A DNA stretch of 64,000 nucleotides from Nonomuraea rhodomycinica (GCF_013363995.1 NZ_JABWGO010000014.1:62001-126000), one strand, 5' to 3'. Shown: positions 32,303 through 41,433, counted from the first letter of the stretch. Notes: generated from the letters alone by a model not told the origin. Program-made: numbers and translations.

Positions 32303-33739
32303 ATGTACGACGGCTCCGCTCACACGAGAACAACGGTCATCGGCAACGCCAGCGACGCTGCCCACCTCATCGACACCCTCAAGACCCTGACCGGCAGGGC
32401 CAACTGGATCTGGTTCCTCGCCCTGGCGGGACTGTTCCTCGACGCCTACTCCAACGCGGCGCTCGGAGCCGGCCTGGCCCCCATGGTCAAGCAGCTGGCC
32501 CTGTCGCCCACGCAGGTCGGCGTGCTCACCGCGATGGCCCCGGCGATCGCCATCGTCTCCAATCCCTTCGGCGGCTGGCTCGCCGCGCGGATCGGCCGGG
32601 TCAAGCCGCTGCTGATGACGAAGGTCGTCTTCGCGATCGGCGCGCTGCTGACGGCGGCCGGCGCGGACTTCCAGACCGTCTTCGCCGGGCGGGCCCTGGT
32701 GGGCGTCGCCTACGGCATCGACTTCGCGGTGGCGATGGCGCTGCTGGCCGAGTACACCCCCGCCTCCCTCAAGGGCAGGCTCAACTTCTGGCAGGGCGTC
32801 TGGTACACGGCGACGACCACGAACCTCCTGCTCACCCTGCTGTTCTACAGGTTCGACGTCGGCGCCGACATCTGGCGCTGGTCCGTCGGCTCGTCGGCCG
32901 CCTTCGCGCTCGCCCTCTTCGTCCTGCAACTGGTCTTCCTGGTCGAGAGCCCCACCTGGCTGGCCGCCAAGGGCAGGCTGCGCGAGTCCGCGGCGAGCCT
33001 GCGCCGCATGTACGGCTTCGCCGTCCAGGAGGCACCGGAGCCGACCGGGCCGACGCAGGCCCTCTCCCGCCAGGTCGGGTTGCGGGACGCGGGCGTCCTG
33101 TTCCGCAAGCCGTACCTGCCCAGGACCGCGCTGTCGACCGTCATCTCCCTGACCCAGGCCATGCAGTACTTCGCCGTCGGCTGGTACCTACCGGTGATCA
33201 GCCTGGAGCTGTTCGGCAAGCAGTTCGAGACGGCGACGTTCGGCTCCATGGCCTTCAACGCGGTCGGCATCGTCGGCGGCTGCCTGTCGGCCTACGCGGG
33301 CCGCCGGTTCGGCCTGCGGGTCAGTTCGATGGCCGGCTACGCCATGGTGTTCGTCGCCCTGCTGGTCATGGGCGCGACGTTCAAGCAACTGCCCATCGGC
33401 CTGGCCGCGCTGCTGCCCGTGCTGTTCATCTTCTTCCACTCGGCCGGCCCGGGCCCCAACGGCAAGTCGATCGCCGCGCTGTCGTACCGCAGCGACATCC
33501 GCACGCTGGGCACCGGCGTGACCGGCATGCTCGGCAGCCTCGGATCGGTCGCGGGCCTGTACCTGTTCCCGCAGCTCCAGGCGGGTATCGGAGTGGGCGG
33601 CAGCCTGATGGTCCTGTCCGTGGTGCCGCTGGTGGGCCTGCTCACCTGCGTGGCGATCAAGTGGGACCCGACCCGCGACGCGGTGAACCTGGAGGAAGAG
33701 GCGATCAGCCTCCCGCAGGGCACCCCGGTCTCGGCCTGA
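32303..33739 (+). CDS. MFS transporter, first gene of the glycerol/ether operon
   Basis: A 478-residue sugar-porter-like MFS protein with about 12 helices (WIWFLALAGLFLDAYSNAAL, the loop FGGWLAARIGRVKPLLMTKV, VLFIFFHSAGPGPNGKSIAA). The loop GRxKPLL and the PESPTWL-like VESPTWLAAKGR support the sugar/organic solute porter group. ATG 32303 has an AAAGGCGG site. It is followed by the kinase gene after 66 bp. By context it would import glycerol, a glycerol ether or a related polyol; the cargo is inference. Confidence 0.85.
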   Translation: MYDGSAHTRTTVIGNASDAAHLIDTLKTLTGRANWIWFLALAGLFLDAYSNAALGAGLAPMVKQLALSPTQVGVLTAMAPAIAIVSNPFGGWLAARIGRVKPLLMTKVVFAIGALLTAAGADFQTVFAGRALVGVAYGIDFAVAMALLAEYTPASLKGRLNFWQGVWYTATTTNLLLTLLFYRFDVGADIWRWSVGSSAAFALALFVLQLVFLVESPTWLAAKGRLRESAASLRRMYGFAVQEAPEPTGPTQALSRQVGLRDAGVLFRKPYLPRTALSTVISLTQAMQYFAVGWYLPVISLELFGKQFETATFGSMAFNAVGIVGGCLSAYAGRRFGLRVSSMAGYAMVFVALLVMGATFKQLPIGLAALLPVLFIFFHSAGPGPNGKSIAALSYRSDIRTLGTGVTGMLGSLGSVAGLYLFPQLQAGIGVGGSLMVLSVVPLVGLLTCVAIKWDPTRDAVNLEEEAISLPQGTPVSA

Positions 33740-33805
33740 GCACTGTCCACTCGGACACGATCCTGAACGGTGTCCGGCTCGGACACGAGGAAAGGACCTT
33801 CGCGG

Positions 33806-35359
33806 ATGACAAGGGAACGCCGCCGAGGCGTCCTCAGCATCGATGAGGGCACCACGGGCACCCGGGCCGCCGTCGTCCTCGACGACGGCGGCGCCGCACC
33901 ACCCGCCTACCTGCCCCTCTCGGTCCGCTCACCCGACCATCTGCGGGTCGAGCAGGACGCGACGGAGATCTGGGCGAACACCGTCGAGGTCTGCCGTGAG
34001 GCGCTGGACCGGGCGGCCGCGGACCGGGTGGAGATCACCGGCGTGTCGATCTCCACGCAGCGCGCCACGGTGCTGCTGTGGGACACGGTGACCGGCTCGC
34101 CGCTGACCCAGGCCGTGGTGTGGCAGGACCGCCGCTACGCCGCCCGGCTGCGGGAGTGGGAGCCGCAGTGGGACGCGCCCCTGGTCGAGCACACCGGCCG
34201 GCCGGTCGGCTCCAGGGCGCCGCTGCTGTGGGCGGCCGAGGAGATCGCCCGCAACGCGGCCGCCCGCCGCGCCCACCGCGCGGGCAGGCTGGCCTTCGGC
34301 TCGGTCGACACCTGGCTGGTCTGGAAGCTCACCGGAGGCGCCCGCCACGTCATGTCGGCCACGAACGCCGTGGCCGCGGGCGCCTACGACCTGCGGACCG
34401 GCGACTGGCACGAGCCGTGGGTCTCCTTCCTCGGCTGCCCGCCCGACGTGCTGCCAAAGATCGTCGACGACGACGGCGACTTCGGCGCCACCGACCCGTC
34501 CGTCCTCGGCGTGCGGCTGCCCATCCTGTCCGTCATGGGCGACCAGCACGCGGCGATGATCGCGCTCGGCGCTCATCGGCCCGGCCAGGCCACCACCGTC
34601 CACGGGACCGGAACGTTCCTCGACGCCGTCGCCGGCGACCGCCCACCCGTCCACCGCCGCCAGGTGCCCGGGGTGCTCACCCTGGTCGGCTGGCGCTCGC
34701 GGGGCACATCCGTGTTCAGCCTGGAGGGCTACGCCTCGACGACCGGGTCGGCGATGCGGTGGCTGTGCGAGCAGATCGGGCTGTTCGACTCGCCGGCCCA
34801 GCTCGCCGCACTGGCCCGCGAGCACACCGGGCCGACCCGGGTGATGTTCCTGCCCGCACTGGCGGGCCTGCGCACACCCGTCTGGTCGCCGGAGGCCACG
34901 GGGATCCTCACCGGGCTCAGCCTGTCCACGACCCGGGCGGAGCTGGCCCGCGGCGTGCTCAACGGCTTCGCGCACTCGGTGTGCGACCTGCTGGACGGCG
35001 TGCAGGAGGTCATGGGCGGGCCGGTCACGGACCTGTTCTGCGGCGGCGGGCTGGCCGGCAGCGACGTGCTGATGTCCGCCCAGGCCGATCTGATCGGCCG
35101 GCCGGTACGACGCGCCCGCGACCACGAGACCGCCAGCCTGCGCGGCGTCGCCTACCTCGGCGGCGTACGGGCGGGACTGTGGCCGAGCGTCTCGGCCGCC
35201 GTCGCCGGGCTCCAGCAGGCCCCCGTCTTCGAACCCACCCTTTCCGAGGCCGAGCGCACGCAGGCCCGCGCCGCCTGGCGCGAGCTGCTGGCTCGCCACG
35301 TCGGCACCGCCGAGCCCGGCGGTCCCCGACCCGACGCACAGGAGGAATCACCCTCGTGA
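33806..35359 (+). CDS. glpK-like: FGGY carbohydrate kinase, glycerol kinase homologue
   Basis: A 517-residue FGGY kinase. N-terminal phosphate-binding motif LSIDEGTTGTRAAVV, substrate-side QAVVWQDRRYAARL, adenosine-side MGDQHAAMIALGAH with VHGTGTFLDAV and CGGGLAGSDVLMSAQADLIG. These match glycerol kinase more closely than xylulo- or ribulokinases. It would phosphorylate glycerol or an analogue to feed GlpD. ATG 33806 has AAAGGA upstream; its stop overlaps the GlpD GTG start. Small differences from standard GlpK (SIDEGTTGTR for ALDQGTTSSR, VWQDRR for VWQDTR) allow a different polyol. Confidence 0.85.
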   Translation: MTRERRRGVLSIDEGTTGTRAAVVLDDGGAAPPAYLPLSVRSPDHLRVEQDATEIWANTVEVCREALDRAAADRVEITGVSISTQRATVLLWDTVTGSPLTQAVVWQDRRYAARLREWEPQWDAPLVEHTGRPVGSRAPLLWAAEEIARNAAARRAHRAGRLAFGSVDTWLVWKLTGGARHVMSATNAVAAGAYDLRTGDWHEPWVSFLGCPPDVLPKIVDDDGDFGATDPSVLGVRLPILSVMGDQHAAMIALGAHRPGQATTVHGTGTFLDAVAGDRPPVHRRQVPGVLTLVGWRSRGTSVFSLEGYASTTGSAMRWLCEQIGLFDSPAQLAALAREHTGPTRVMFLPALAGLRTPVWSPEATGILTGLSLSTTRAELARGVLNGFAHSVCDLLDGVQEVMGGPVTDLFCGGGLAGSDVLMSAQADLIGRPVRRARDHETASLRGVAYLGGVRAGLWPSVSAAVAGLQQAPVFEPTLSEAERTQARAAWRELLARHVGTAEPGGPRPDAQEESPS

Positions 35360-37029
35360 TCCGGCTTCCCGAACGCAAGGCGAGGTCAGAGACGAAGAGC
35401 GCCATCCGCCGTACCGCGCTCACCCTCGACCGCAGGGAGCAGATCGAACGCCTCGCCACCCGGCCCGTGGACGTGCTCGTCGTCGGCGGCGGCGTCACCG
35501 GCTGCTACACGGCGCTGGACGCCGTCACGCGCGGCCTGAGCGTGGCGCTCGTGGAACGAGACGACTTCGCCTCCGGCACGTCGTCCAAGTCGTCGAAGAT
35601 GGTGCACGGCGGCCTGCGCTACATCGAGCAGGGCAATCTGCCGCTGGTGCGGCGCTCGCTGCTGGAGCGGCAGCGCTTCCGCCACAACGCGCCGCACCTG
35701 GTGCAGCGCCTGCCGTTCGTCTTCCCCGTGCTCGCCCACGACGGCGTCTTCGACGCGCGCGTCGCCAAGGCCTTCGAGGGCCTGCTGTGGACGTACGACC
35801 TCGCGGGCGGCTGGCGCATCGGCCGGCTGCACCAGCGGCTCAGCGTGCCCGAGGTCCTCGCCCGCGCCCCCCGGCTGCGCGCCGAGCAGCTCAAGGGCGG
35901 ACTGCTCTACTACGACAGCCGCACCGACGACGCGCGCCTGACCCTGACGATCGCCCGGACCGCGGCGCACTTCGGGGCGACCGTGCTCAACGGCGCCGCC
36001 TGCCGCGGCCTCCTGCACGAGGGCGGCAGGGTACGCGGCGCGAGCGTGGAGGTCGACGGCAGGCGGATCGACGTGCGGGCGGGCGTCGTGATCAACGCCA
36101 CCGGCGTCTGGTCGGACACGCTCGACGCCCTGTCCGACCCCGGCCACCGGCCCCGGATCCGTCCCGCCAAGGGCGTGCACATCGTGGTGCCGTGGACCCG
36201 GCTGCCCATCGACGGCACCGTGACCGTGCCCATCCCCGGCCGGGCCCGCCGCGCCACCTGCACCCGCTGGGGGGACGTGGTCGTGGTCGGGACGACCGAC
36301 ACCGACTACGACGGCTCCCTGGAGCAGGTGCTGTGCACCAGGCAGGAGATGCAGTACCTCCTCGACGGGGCCAACACCGCCTTCGACGCCGGCCTCGGCC
36401 CCGAGGACGTGGTCGGCTCGATGGCCGGGCTGCGCCCCCTGGTCGGCGGCAAGGAGGGGGCCACGCTGGACATGAGCCGCGACCATCGCGTCTCGACCGA
36501 CGCGCACGGGCTCGTCACCGTCACCGGCGGCAAGCTCACCACCAGCCGTCACATGGGCGAACTCGTCGTCGACGCGGCCCTGAAGGTGCTCGGCCGCAGG
36601 GCCCGATGCCGTACCGCCCGCCTGCCGCTGCTGGGCGGCGCCGGCTACGACGCGGAGGCCACCTCGGCCACCGGAGGGCTCGGCGCCCACCTGGGACAGC
36701 GGTACGGAACCGAGGCCCGCTTCGTCACCGACCTCCTCGGCCAGGACCCTTCCCTGGCCGAGCCGATCGTCGAGGGCTCCGCGCACCTGCGGGCCGAGGT
36801 GGTCTACGCGGCCAGGTGCGAGCTGGCCCGGACCGTCGACGACGTGCTGTCGCGCCGTACCCGCATGCGGGTGTTCGCCCGCGACCTGTCGGTCAAGGCG
36901 GCCCCGGAGGTCGGCCGGCTGCTCCAGCGGGAGCTCGGGCTGTCCGACGACGAGGTCGCCCGGCAGGTCGACGACTACGTACGCGGCATCGACCGCGAGA
37001 AGACCGTACTGATGGAGGCACTTACATGA
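35356..37029 (+). CDS. glpD: Glycerol-3-phosphate dehydrogenase, FAD-dependent
   Basis: A 557-residue GlpD-type flavoprotein that oxidises glycerol-3-phosphate to dihydroxyacetone phosphate and passes electrons to quinone at the membrane. The FAD Rossmann motif is VDVLVVGGGVTGCYTALDAV, followed by the family signature FASGTSSKSSKMVHGGLRYI. Further marks: INATGVWSD, RPAKGVHIVVPW, TVTGGKLTTSRHMGE, and the C-terminal helical domain. A GTG start overlaps the kinase stop (GTGA) and has AGGAGG upstream, so the genes are translationally coupled. It also overlaps the next gene by 4 bp. Confidence 0.92.
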   Translation: MIRLPERKARSETKSAIRRTALTLDRREQIERLATRPVDVLVVGGGVTGCYTALDAVTRGLSVALVERDDFASGTSSKSSKMVHGGLRYIEQGNLPLVRRSLLERQRFRHNAPHLVQRLPFVFPVLAHDGVFDARVAKAFEGLLWTYDLAGGWRIGRLHQRLSVPEVLARAPRLRAEQLKGGLLYYDSRTDDARLTLTIARTAAHFGATVLNGAACRGLLHEGGRVRGASVEVDGRRIDVRAGVVINATGVWSDTLDALSDPGHRPRIRPAKGVHIVVPWTRLPIDGTVTVPIPGRARRATCTRWGDVVVVGTTDTDYDGSLEQVLCTRQEMQYLLDGANTAFDAGLGPEDVVGSMAGLRPLVGGKEGATLDMSRDHRVSTDAHGLVTVTGGKLTTSRHMGELVVDAALKVLGRRARCRTARLPLLGGAGYDAEATSATGGLGAHLGQRYGTEARFVTDLLGQDPSLAEPIVEGSAHLRAEVVYAARCELARTVDDVLSRRTRMRVFARDLSVKAAPEVGRLLQRELGLSDDEVARQVDDYVRGIDREKTVLMEALT

Positions 37030-38576
37030 TCAGCAGGCAGACCGTCACCCACCCCTTCAACCGGGGCGACTACGTCGTCGGCGCGCCCACCCCGCCGCGC
37101 TGGGCCGCCGACTGCCCGCCCGGCACGGGGCCGGCCAGCCTGCAGAGCGCCGTGGTCGAGGTGCCCGGCACGGTCGTCGCCGAGCTGCGCGCGATCGCCG
37201 CCGCCGTGCACACCGCACGGGACGAGGTGATCGCGCGGACCCGCGACTGGTGGGCGGGCACCTCCATCGGCGAGACCGACGGCCACCCCGCCACCCCCGA
37301 CGCCGTGATCGTCGAGGCGGCCGACGAGGAGCAGGTGGCCGCGGTCGTCCGCCTCTGCCACGCGCACGGCATCCCGCTGACGGTCTCGGCCGGCCGCAGC
37401 AACGTCCTGGGCGCCGCCCTGCCGGTGTTCGGCGGCGTCGTGCTGGACGTGTGCCGGCTCAACCGGATCATCTCCTTCGACCCCGAGTCGATGATCGTCG
37501 AGGTGCAGGCCGGCATGTTCGGCGACCTGTTCGAGAAGGAGCTGCAGGAGACCCACGGCGCCACCACCGGGCACTGGCCGTCCGCCTTCGCCATCTCCAC
37601 GGTCGGCGGCTGGGCCGCCTGCCGGGGAGCCGGCCAGCTGTCCACCAGGTACGGGAAGATCGAGGACATGGTCGTCGGGCTGGACGTGGTGCTGCCCGAC
37701 GGCAGCAGCGCGAGCTACGGCACCTACCCGCGCGCCGCGGTCGGCCCGGACCTGCGCCAGCTGTTCATCGGCTCCGAGGGCACGCTCGGCGTGATCACCA
37801 GGCTGCGGCTGCGCACCCACCGGCTGCCCGACCACGCGGCCGGGCTCGCCTACGGCTTCGACACCTTCGCCGCGGGGCTCGACGCCTGCAGGGAGATCCT
37901 CCAGCGGGGCGCCACCCCCGCGGTGCTGCGCCTGTACGACGCCCACGAGAGCGGCACCCACTTCGGCGAGCCGGGCACCAACCTGCTGCTCATCGCCGAC
38001 GAGGCAGACCCCGCGCTGGTGGAGGCGACCATGGCGGTGGTCGAGCAGGTGTGCGGCGAGCGGGCGGCGCTGACGCTCGACGGCGACGCGGTCCTGGCCC
38101 GCTGGCTGGACGAGCGGATGATCGTCGGCAAGTCCGGCGACGGCTTCGCCAAGGGCCCCGGCTTCGTCGCCGACACCTGCGAGATCGCCGCGCCGTGGTC
38201 GTCGCTGCCGGCCATCTACGACGAGGTGGTGGCCGCCATCGAGGCCGTCCCGGGGACGCTGCGCGCCTCCGCGCACCAGTCGCACGCCTACACCGACGGC
38301 GCCTGCCTGTACTTCTCGATGCGCGGCGAGGTCGAACGGGCTCAGCGCCGCCAGTGGTACCGGGCCGCCTGGGACGCCGCCAACGACGTGCTCATCCGGC
38401 ACGGCGCCGCGATCAGCCACCACCACGGCGTCGGACTGCTGCGCTCGCCGTACCTCGAACGCTCGCTGGGCAGCGGCTTCGCCACCCTCGAAGCGGTCAA
38501 GCAGGCCCTCGACCCCGAAGGGATCATGAACCCGGGGAAGCTGGGGCTGCCCAGCCGGTTCCAGGCCGACGCATAA
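37026..38576 (+). CDS. FAD-binding oxidoreductase, alkyl-dihydroxyacetonephosphate synthase-like
   Basis: A 516-residue VAO-type flavoprotein with two FAD subdomains (VVRLCHAHGIPLTVSAGRSN, GGVVLDVCRLNRIISFDPES). Motifs typical of alkyl-DHAP synthase are present: TGHWPSAFAISTVGGWAACR, YGKIEDMVVGLDVVLPDG, and near the end ISHHHGVGLLRSPYL with the three-His active-site motif. AGPS exchanges the acyl chain of acyl-DHAP for a fatty alcohol in ether-lipid synthesis. Here it is coupled (ATGA) to GlpD, whose product is DHAP, so action on a DHAP ester or ether is plausible but unproven; D-lactate/glycolate-type oxidases share the fold. Confidence 0.85.
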   Translation: MISRQTVTHPFNRGDYVVGAPTPPRWAADCPPGTGPASLQSAVVEVPGTVVAELRAIAAAVHTARDEVIARTRDWWAGTSIGETDGHPATPDAVIVEAADEEQVAAVVRLCHAHGIPLTVSAGRSNVLGAALPVFGGVVLDVCRLNRIISFDPESMIVEVQAGMFGDLFEKELQETHGATTGHWPSAFAISTVGGWAACRGAGQLSTRYGKIEDMVVGLDVVLPDGSSASYGTYPRAAVGPDLRQLFIGSEGTLGVITRLRLRTHRLPDHAAGLAYGFDTFAAGLDACREILQRGATPAVLRLYDAHESGTHFGEPGTNLLLIADEADPALVEATMAVVEQVCGERAALTLDGDAVLARWLDERMIVGKSGDGFAKGPGFVADTCEIAAPWSSLPAIYDEVVAAIEAVPGTLRASAHQSHAYTDGACLYFSMRGEVERAQRRQWYRAAWDAANDVLIRHGAAISHHHGVGLLRSPYLERSLGSGFATLEAVKQALDPEGIMNPGKLGLPSRFQADA

Positions 38577-38585
38577 GGTGGACCG

Positions 38586-39197
38586 GTGACCCCACGTCCG
38601 AAACGTCCCCTGGACCGGCGCCTGCTGGCCTCGCTCGCCGAGCATCCCGTGATGGCGTCGCTGGTCGGTGCGGAGATGGCGGACCGGTTCACCACCACCT
38701 CCACTCCGCTCGGCATCCTCGCCTCGGTGCCGCTCGGCGAGCTGGAGGCGACGGTCCGGCGGACCCTGGCCGCGGGCAAGCTCGTGTTCGTCAACATGGA
38801 CTCGACGCCCGGTCTGGGCCACGACCCCGGCGCCCTGGCCTACCTCCAGGGGATCGGGGCCATCGGGATCTGCTCCACCCGCGCGGCGATCGTCGAACGG
38901 GCGAGCGGCCTGGGCCTGCTGACCATGCAGAAGGTGTTCGTCACCGACCGTTCCAACCTGCAGCGCAGCCTCCAGGGCGTCGCCCGGTCCCGCCCCGACC
39001 TGGTCCAGCTCATGCCCGCGGTCGTGCTGCGCTACGTGGAGCAGCAGGTCAGGGATCTCGGGGTGCCGTACCTGGCCGCCGGGTTCGTCCAGGGGGCGGC
39101 GGACGTGGTGGAGGCGCTGCGCCACGGCGCCGCCGGGGTCTGCACCTCCGACACGGCCCTGTGGGAGCTGCGCCGCTCGGCGCTGCGCGCCTCCTGA
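38586..39197 (+). CDS. glpP: Glycerol-3-phosphate-responsive antiterminator, GlpP family
   Basis: A 203-residue protein of the GlpP family: GILASVPLGELEATVRRTLA, GKLVFVNMDSTPGLGHDPGA, ICSTRAAIVERASGLGLLTM and the C-terminal AAGFVQGAADVVEALRHGAA with VCTSDTALW. These align with Bacillus GlpP (there: AGGFIRTEEDVEQALKAGA and TTSNTKLW), which binds G3P and the leader of glp messages to prevent termination. GTG 38586 has AAGGTGG upstream and lies 9 bp after the flavoenzyme. A candidate target terminator exists in the leader of this same operon. GlpP is familiar from Firmicutes and its RNA role in actinomycetes is not established. Confidence 0.87.
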   Translation: MTPRPKRPLDRRLLASLAEHPVMASLVGAEMADRFTTTSTPLGILASVPLGELEATVRRTLAAGKLVFVNMDSTPGLGHDPGALAYLQGIGAIGICSTRAAIVERASGLGLLTMQKVFVTDRSNLQRSLQGVARSRPDLVQLMPAVVLRYVEQQVRDLGVPYLAAGFVQGAADVVEALRHGAAGVCTSDTALWELRRSALRAS

Positions 39198-39283
39198 TCC
39201 GCTCCCTCCGGTCAGGCACACCTCAGCCGTCCCGTGCGTTCACACAGGCGCTCTCACAGGCGCTCTCACGGAAGGACGAGTCG

Positions 39284-40282
39284 TTGACGCCGGTCACCCC
39301 GGACCTTTCCGGACACCCGCCCGGACCACGACGCCGCGGCCGCTCGGGCAGGAGGTCCGCCGCCGCGGGAGAGCGGCCGGGCGGTCGCCCGCGGCTGACG
39401 GGGGTCGCACCCGCCGTGTTCGTCGTGCTGTGGAGCAGCGCCTTCATCGCCGGCATCCCGGGGGTCGCGGCCGCTCCCCCGCTGCTGCTGATGTTCGCCC
39501 GTTTCGCCCTGGCCGGGGCGCTGCTCGCCGGCTACGCCCTGCTCACCCGCGCGCCCTGGCCGCGCGGACGGGCCGCGGCGCACATCGCCGTCTCCGGCCT
39601 GCTGATCCAGGCCGTGCAGTTCGGCGGCTTCTACACCGCGCTCGGCATGGGCTTTCCCGCCGCGGTCGTCTCCCTGGTGCAGGGGCTCAGCCCCGTCGTC
39701 ATCGTGCTGGCCACGCGCCTGCTCGGCGAGCCGGTCACCCGGCGGCAGGGCCTCGGCTTCGCCCTCGGCGCGGCCGGTGTCGTCCTGGCGGTGGCCGACC
39801 GGGTGAGCCTGTCGGCCGGGGGGGTGCTGCTGTGCCTGCTCGGGTTGTTCGGGCTGAGCGCCGGCACCCTCTACCAGAAGCGGTTCGTCCCCCGCATGGA
39901 CGTACGGACCGGGACCGCGGTGCAGCTCCTCGTCAGCGCCCCCGCGGTCGGCCTGGTCTGCGTGGCGGTCGAGACCCCCAAGGTGTCGGACTGGGCGGCC
40001 TTCGGCGCGTCCGTGGCCTGGATGGTGCTGGTCAACTCCATCGCGGCGTTCATCCTGCTCAACCGGATGCTGATGCGTTCGTCCGCCGGCCGGGTCAGCA
40101 CGGTGTTCTTCCTGACCCCCTCGGTGACGGCGGTGCTGGCCTGGCTCCTGGCCGGCCAGTCGCTGCACCCGCTCGCCGTCGCCGGGCTCGCCCTCGGCGG
40201 CGCCGGTGTCCTGCTCGCCAACAACGGCGCGCGAGAGCCGATCGCGAAGACGGCCTCGCGAGCCTCCGAAGAGGTGACGTGA
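39284..40282 (+). CDS. EamA/DMT superfamily transporter
   Basis: A 332-residue transporter with ten predicted helices in two EamA repeats (VFVVLWSSAFIAGIPGVAAA, VVSLVQGLSPVVIVLATRLL, GEPVTRRQGLGFALGAAGV, then TVFFLTPSVTAVLAWLLAG). A TTG start at 39284 is chosen for its GGAAGGA site; the preceding ~27 residues after it are hydrophilic. Typical cargos are amino acids or metabolites leaving the cell. It begins 86 bp after glpP, and a 12-bp tandem repeat (39245-39268) lies in that gap, so it may have its own promoter. Its stop overlaps the next start. Confidence 0.85.
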   Translation: MTPVTPDLSGHPPGPRRRGRSGRRSAAAGERPGGRPRLTGVAPAVFVVLWSSAFIAGIPGVAAAPPLLLMFARFALAGALLAGYALLTRAPWPRGRAAAHIAVSGLLIQAVQFGGFYTALGMGFPAAVVSLVQGLSPVVIVLATRLLGEPVTRRQGLGFALGAAGVVLAVADRVSLSAGGVLLCLLGLFGLSAGTLYQKRFVPRMDVRTGTAVQLLVSAPAVGLVCVAVETPKVSDWAAFGASVAWMVLVNSIAAFILLNRMLMRSSAGRVSTVFFLTPSVTAVLAWLLAGQSLHPLAVAGLALGGAGVLLANNGAREPIAKTASRASEEVT

Positions 40283-41433
40283 TGAGAATCCGTGGAGCCG
40301 TCCTCGAGGAGATCGGCCGGGCACGCCCGTACGCCGAGTCCCGGCCGCTGTCGATCTGCGAGCTCGACCTGGACCCGCCCGGTCCCGGCGAGCTGCTCGT
40401 CAGGGTGGAGGCGGCCGGGGTGTGCCACTCCGACCTGTCGGTCGTCGACGGCAACCGGGCGCGGCCCGTCCCCATGCTCCTGGGGCACGAGGCGGCCGGC
40501 GTGGTGGAGCAGGTCGGCGCCGGCGTCGAGGACATCACGATCGGCCGGCGGGTCGTGATGACGTTCCTGCCCCGCTGCGGGGCCTGCCCGGGCTGCGCCA
40601 CCGGCGGTGTGACGCCCTGCGTCCCGGGAAGCGCGGCCAACAACCGGGGAACGTTGCTGACCGGCGGCATCCGCCTGCACCGTGACGGCGCCGACGTCGC
40701 GCATCATCTGGGCGTCTCGGCCTTCGCCACCCACGCGGTCGTGGACCGGCACTCGGTCGTCCCGGTGGGCGACGACATCCCCGCGGAGGTCGCCGCGGTC
40801 CTCGGCTGCGCCGTGCTCACCGGCGGCGGCGCGGTCCTCAACGTCGGCGCGCCCGCCGCCGGTCAGACGGTGATGGTCGTCGGGCTGGGCGGTGTCGGCA
40901 TGGCCGCGCTGATCACCGCCCTCGCCCTCGACGGCGTCACGGTCGTCGGCGTCGACGGCAACCCGGACAAGCTCGTCGCCGCGCGGAAGCTGGGCGCCCA
41001 CGCCACCTACAGCCCCGCCGAGGTCGCCGACCTCCAGATCAGGGCGCCGGTCGTCATCGAAGCGGCCGGCAACACCCGCGCCTTCGAGAGCGCGGTCGCC
41101 GCGACCGCTCCCGGCGGCCGCACCGTCACCGTCGGGCTTCCCGCGCCGCACGCCCGGGCGTCGATCTCGCCGCTCCAGCTCGTGGCGGAGGGACGGACCA
41201 TCGTCGGAAGCTATCTCGGCTCGGCCGTGCCCGCCCGCGACATCCCCGTCTTCGCCCGGATGTGGCGCGACGGCAGGCTGCCGGTGGACGCGCTCGTGTC
41301 GGCCAGGATCGGCCTGTCCGCCGTGAACGAGGCGATGGACCAGCTCGCCGACGGGAACGCCGTCCGGCAGGTCATCGTGTTCGGCGAGGACCAGGCCCCC
41401 CGGGACCTCGCCGGGGAGGAGTCACGACGGTGA
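40282..41433 (+). CDS. Zinc-dependent alcohol dehydrogenase (MDR family)
   Basis: A 383-residue medium-chain dehydrogenase. Catalytic zinc ligands lie in GVCHSDLSVVDGN (Cys) and MLLGHEAAGVVEQVG (His-Glu); the structural zinc site is intact with four Cys in RCGACPGCATGGVTPC. The NAD-binding fold is VMVVGLGGVGMAALITALAL. It resembles class III/aryl-alcohol dehydrogenases. ATG 40282 overlaps the EamA stop. In this operon it could oxidise a fatty alcohol or polyol, for example one released from a glycerol ether; that is inference. Its 3' end overlaps the convergent HAD gene by 12 bp. Confidence 0.88.
   Translation: MRIRGAVLEEIGRARPYAESRPLSICELDLDPPGPGELLVRVEAAGVCHSDLSVVDGNRARPVPMLLGHEAAGVVEQVGAGVEDITIGRRVVMTFLPRCGACPGCATGGVTPCVPGSAANNRGTLLTGGIRLHRDGADVAHHLGVSAFATHAVVDRHSVVPVGDDIPAEVAAVLGCAVLTGGGAVLNVGAPAAGQTVMVVGLGGVGMAALITALALDGVTVVGVDGNPDKLVAARKLGAHATYSPAEVADLQIRAPVVIEAAGNTRAFESAVAATAPGGRTVTVGLPAPHARASISPLQLVAEGRTIVGSYLGSAVPARDIPVFARMWRDGRLPVDALVSARIGLSAVNEAMDQLADGNAVRQVIVFGEDQAPRDLAGEESRR

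Noticed and set aside
35386..39221. Long antisense frames across the glpD/AGPS-like/glpP genes
   Set aside because: Arg/Gly/Ala/His-rich translations without motifs, while the plus strand has coupled genes with full family signatures.
39245..39268. 12-bp tandem repeat (CAGGCGCTCTCA twice) before the EamA gene
   Set aside because: Only two units with no symmetry; not enough to call an operator, so it is mentioned only in the gene entry.
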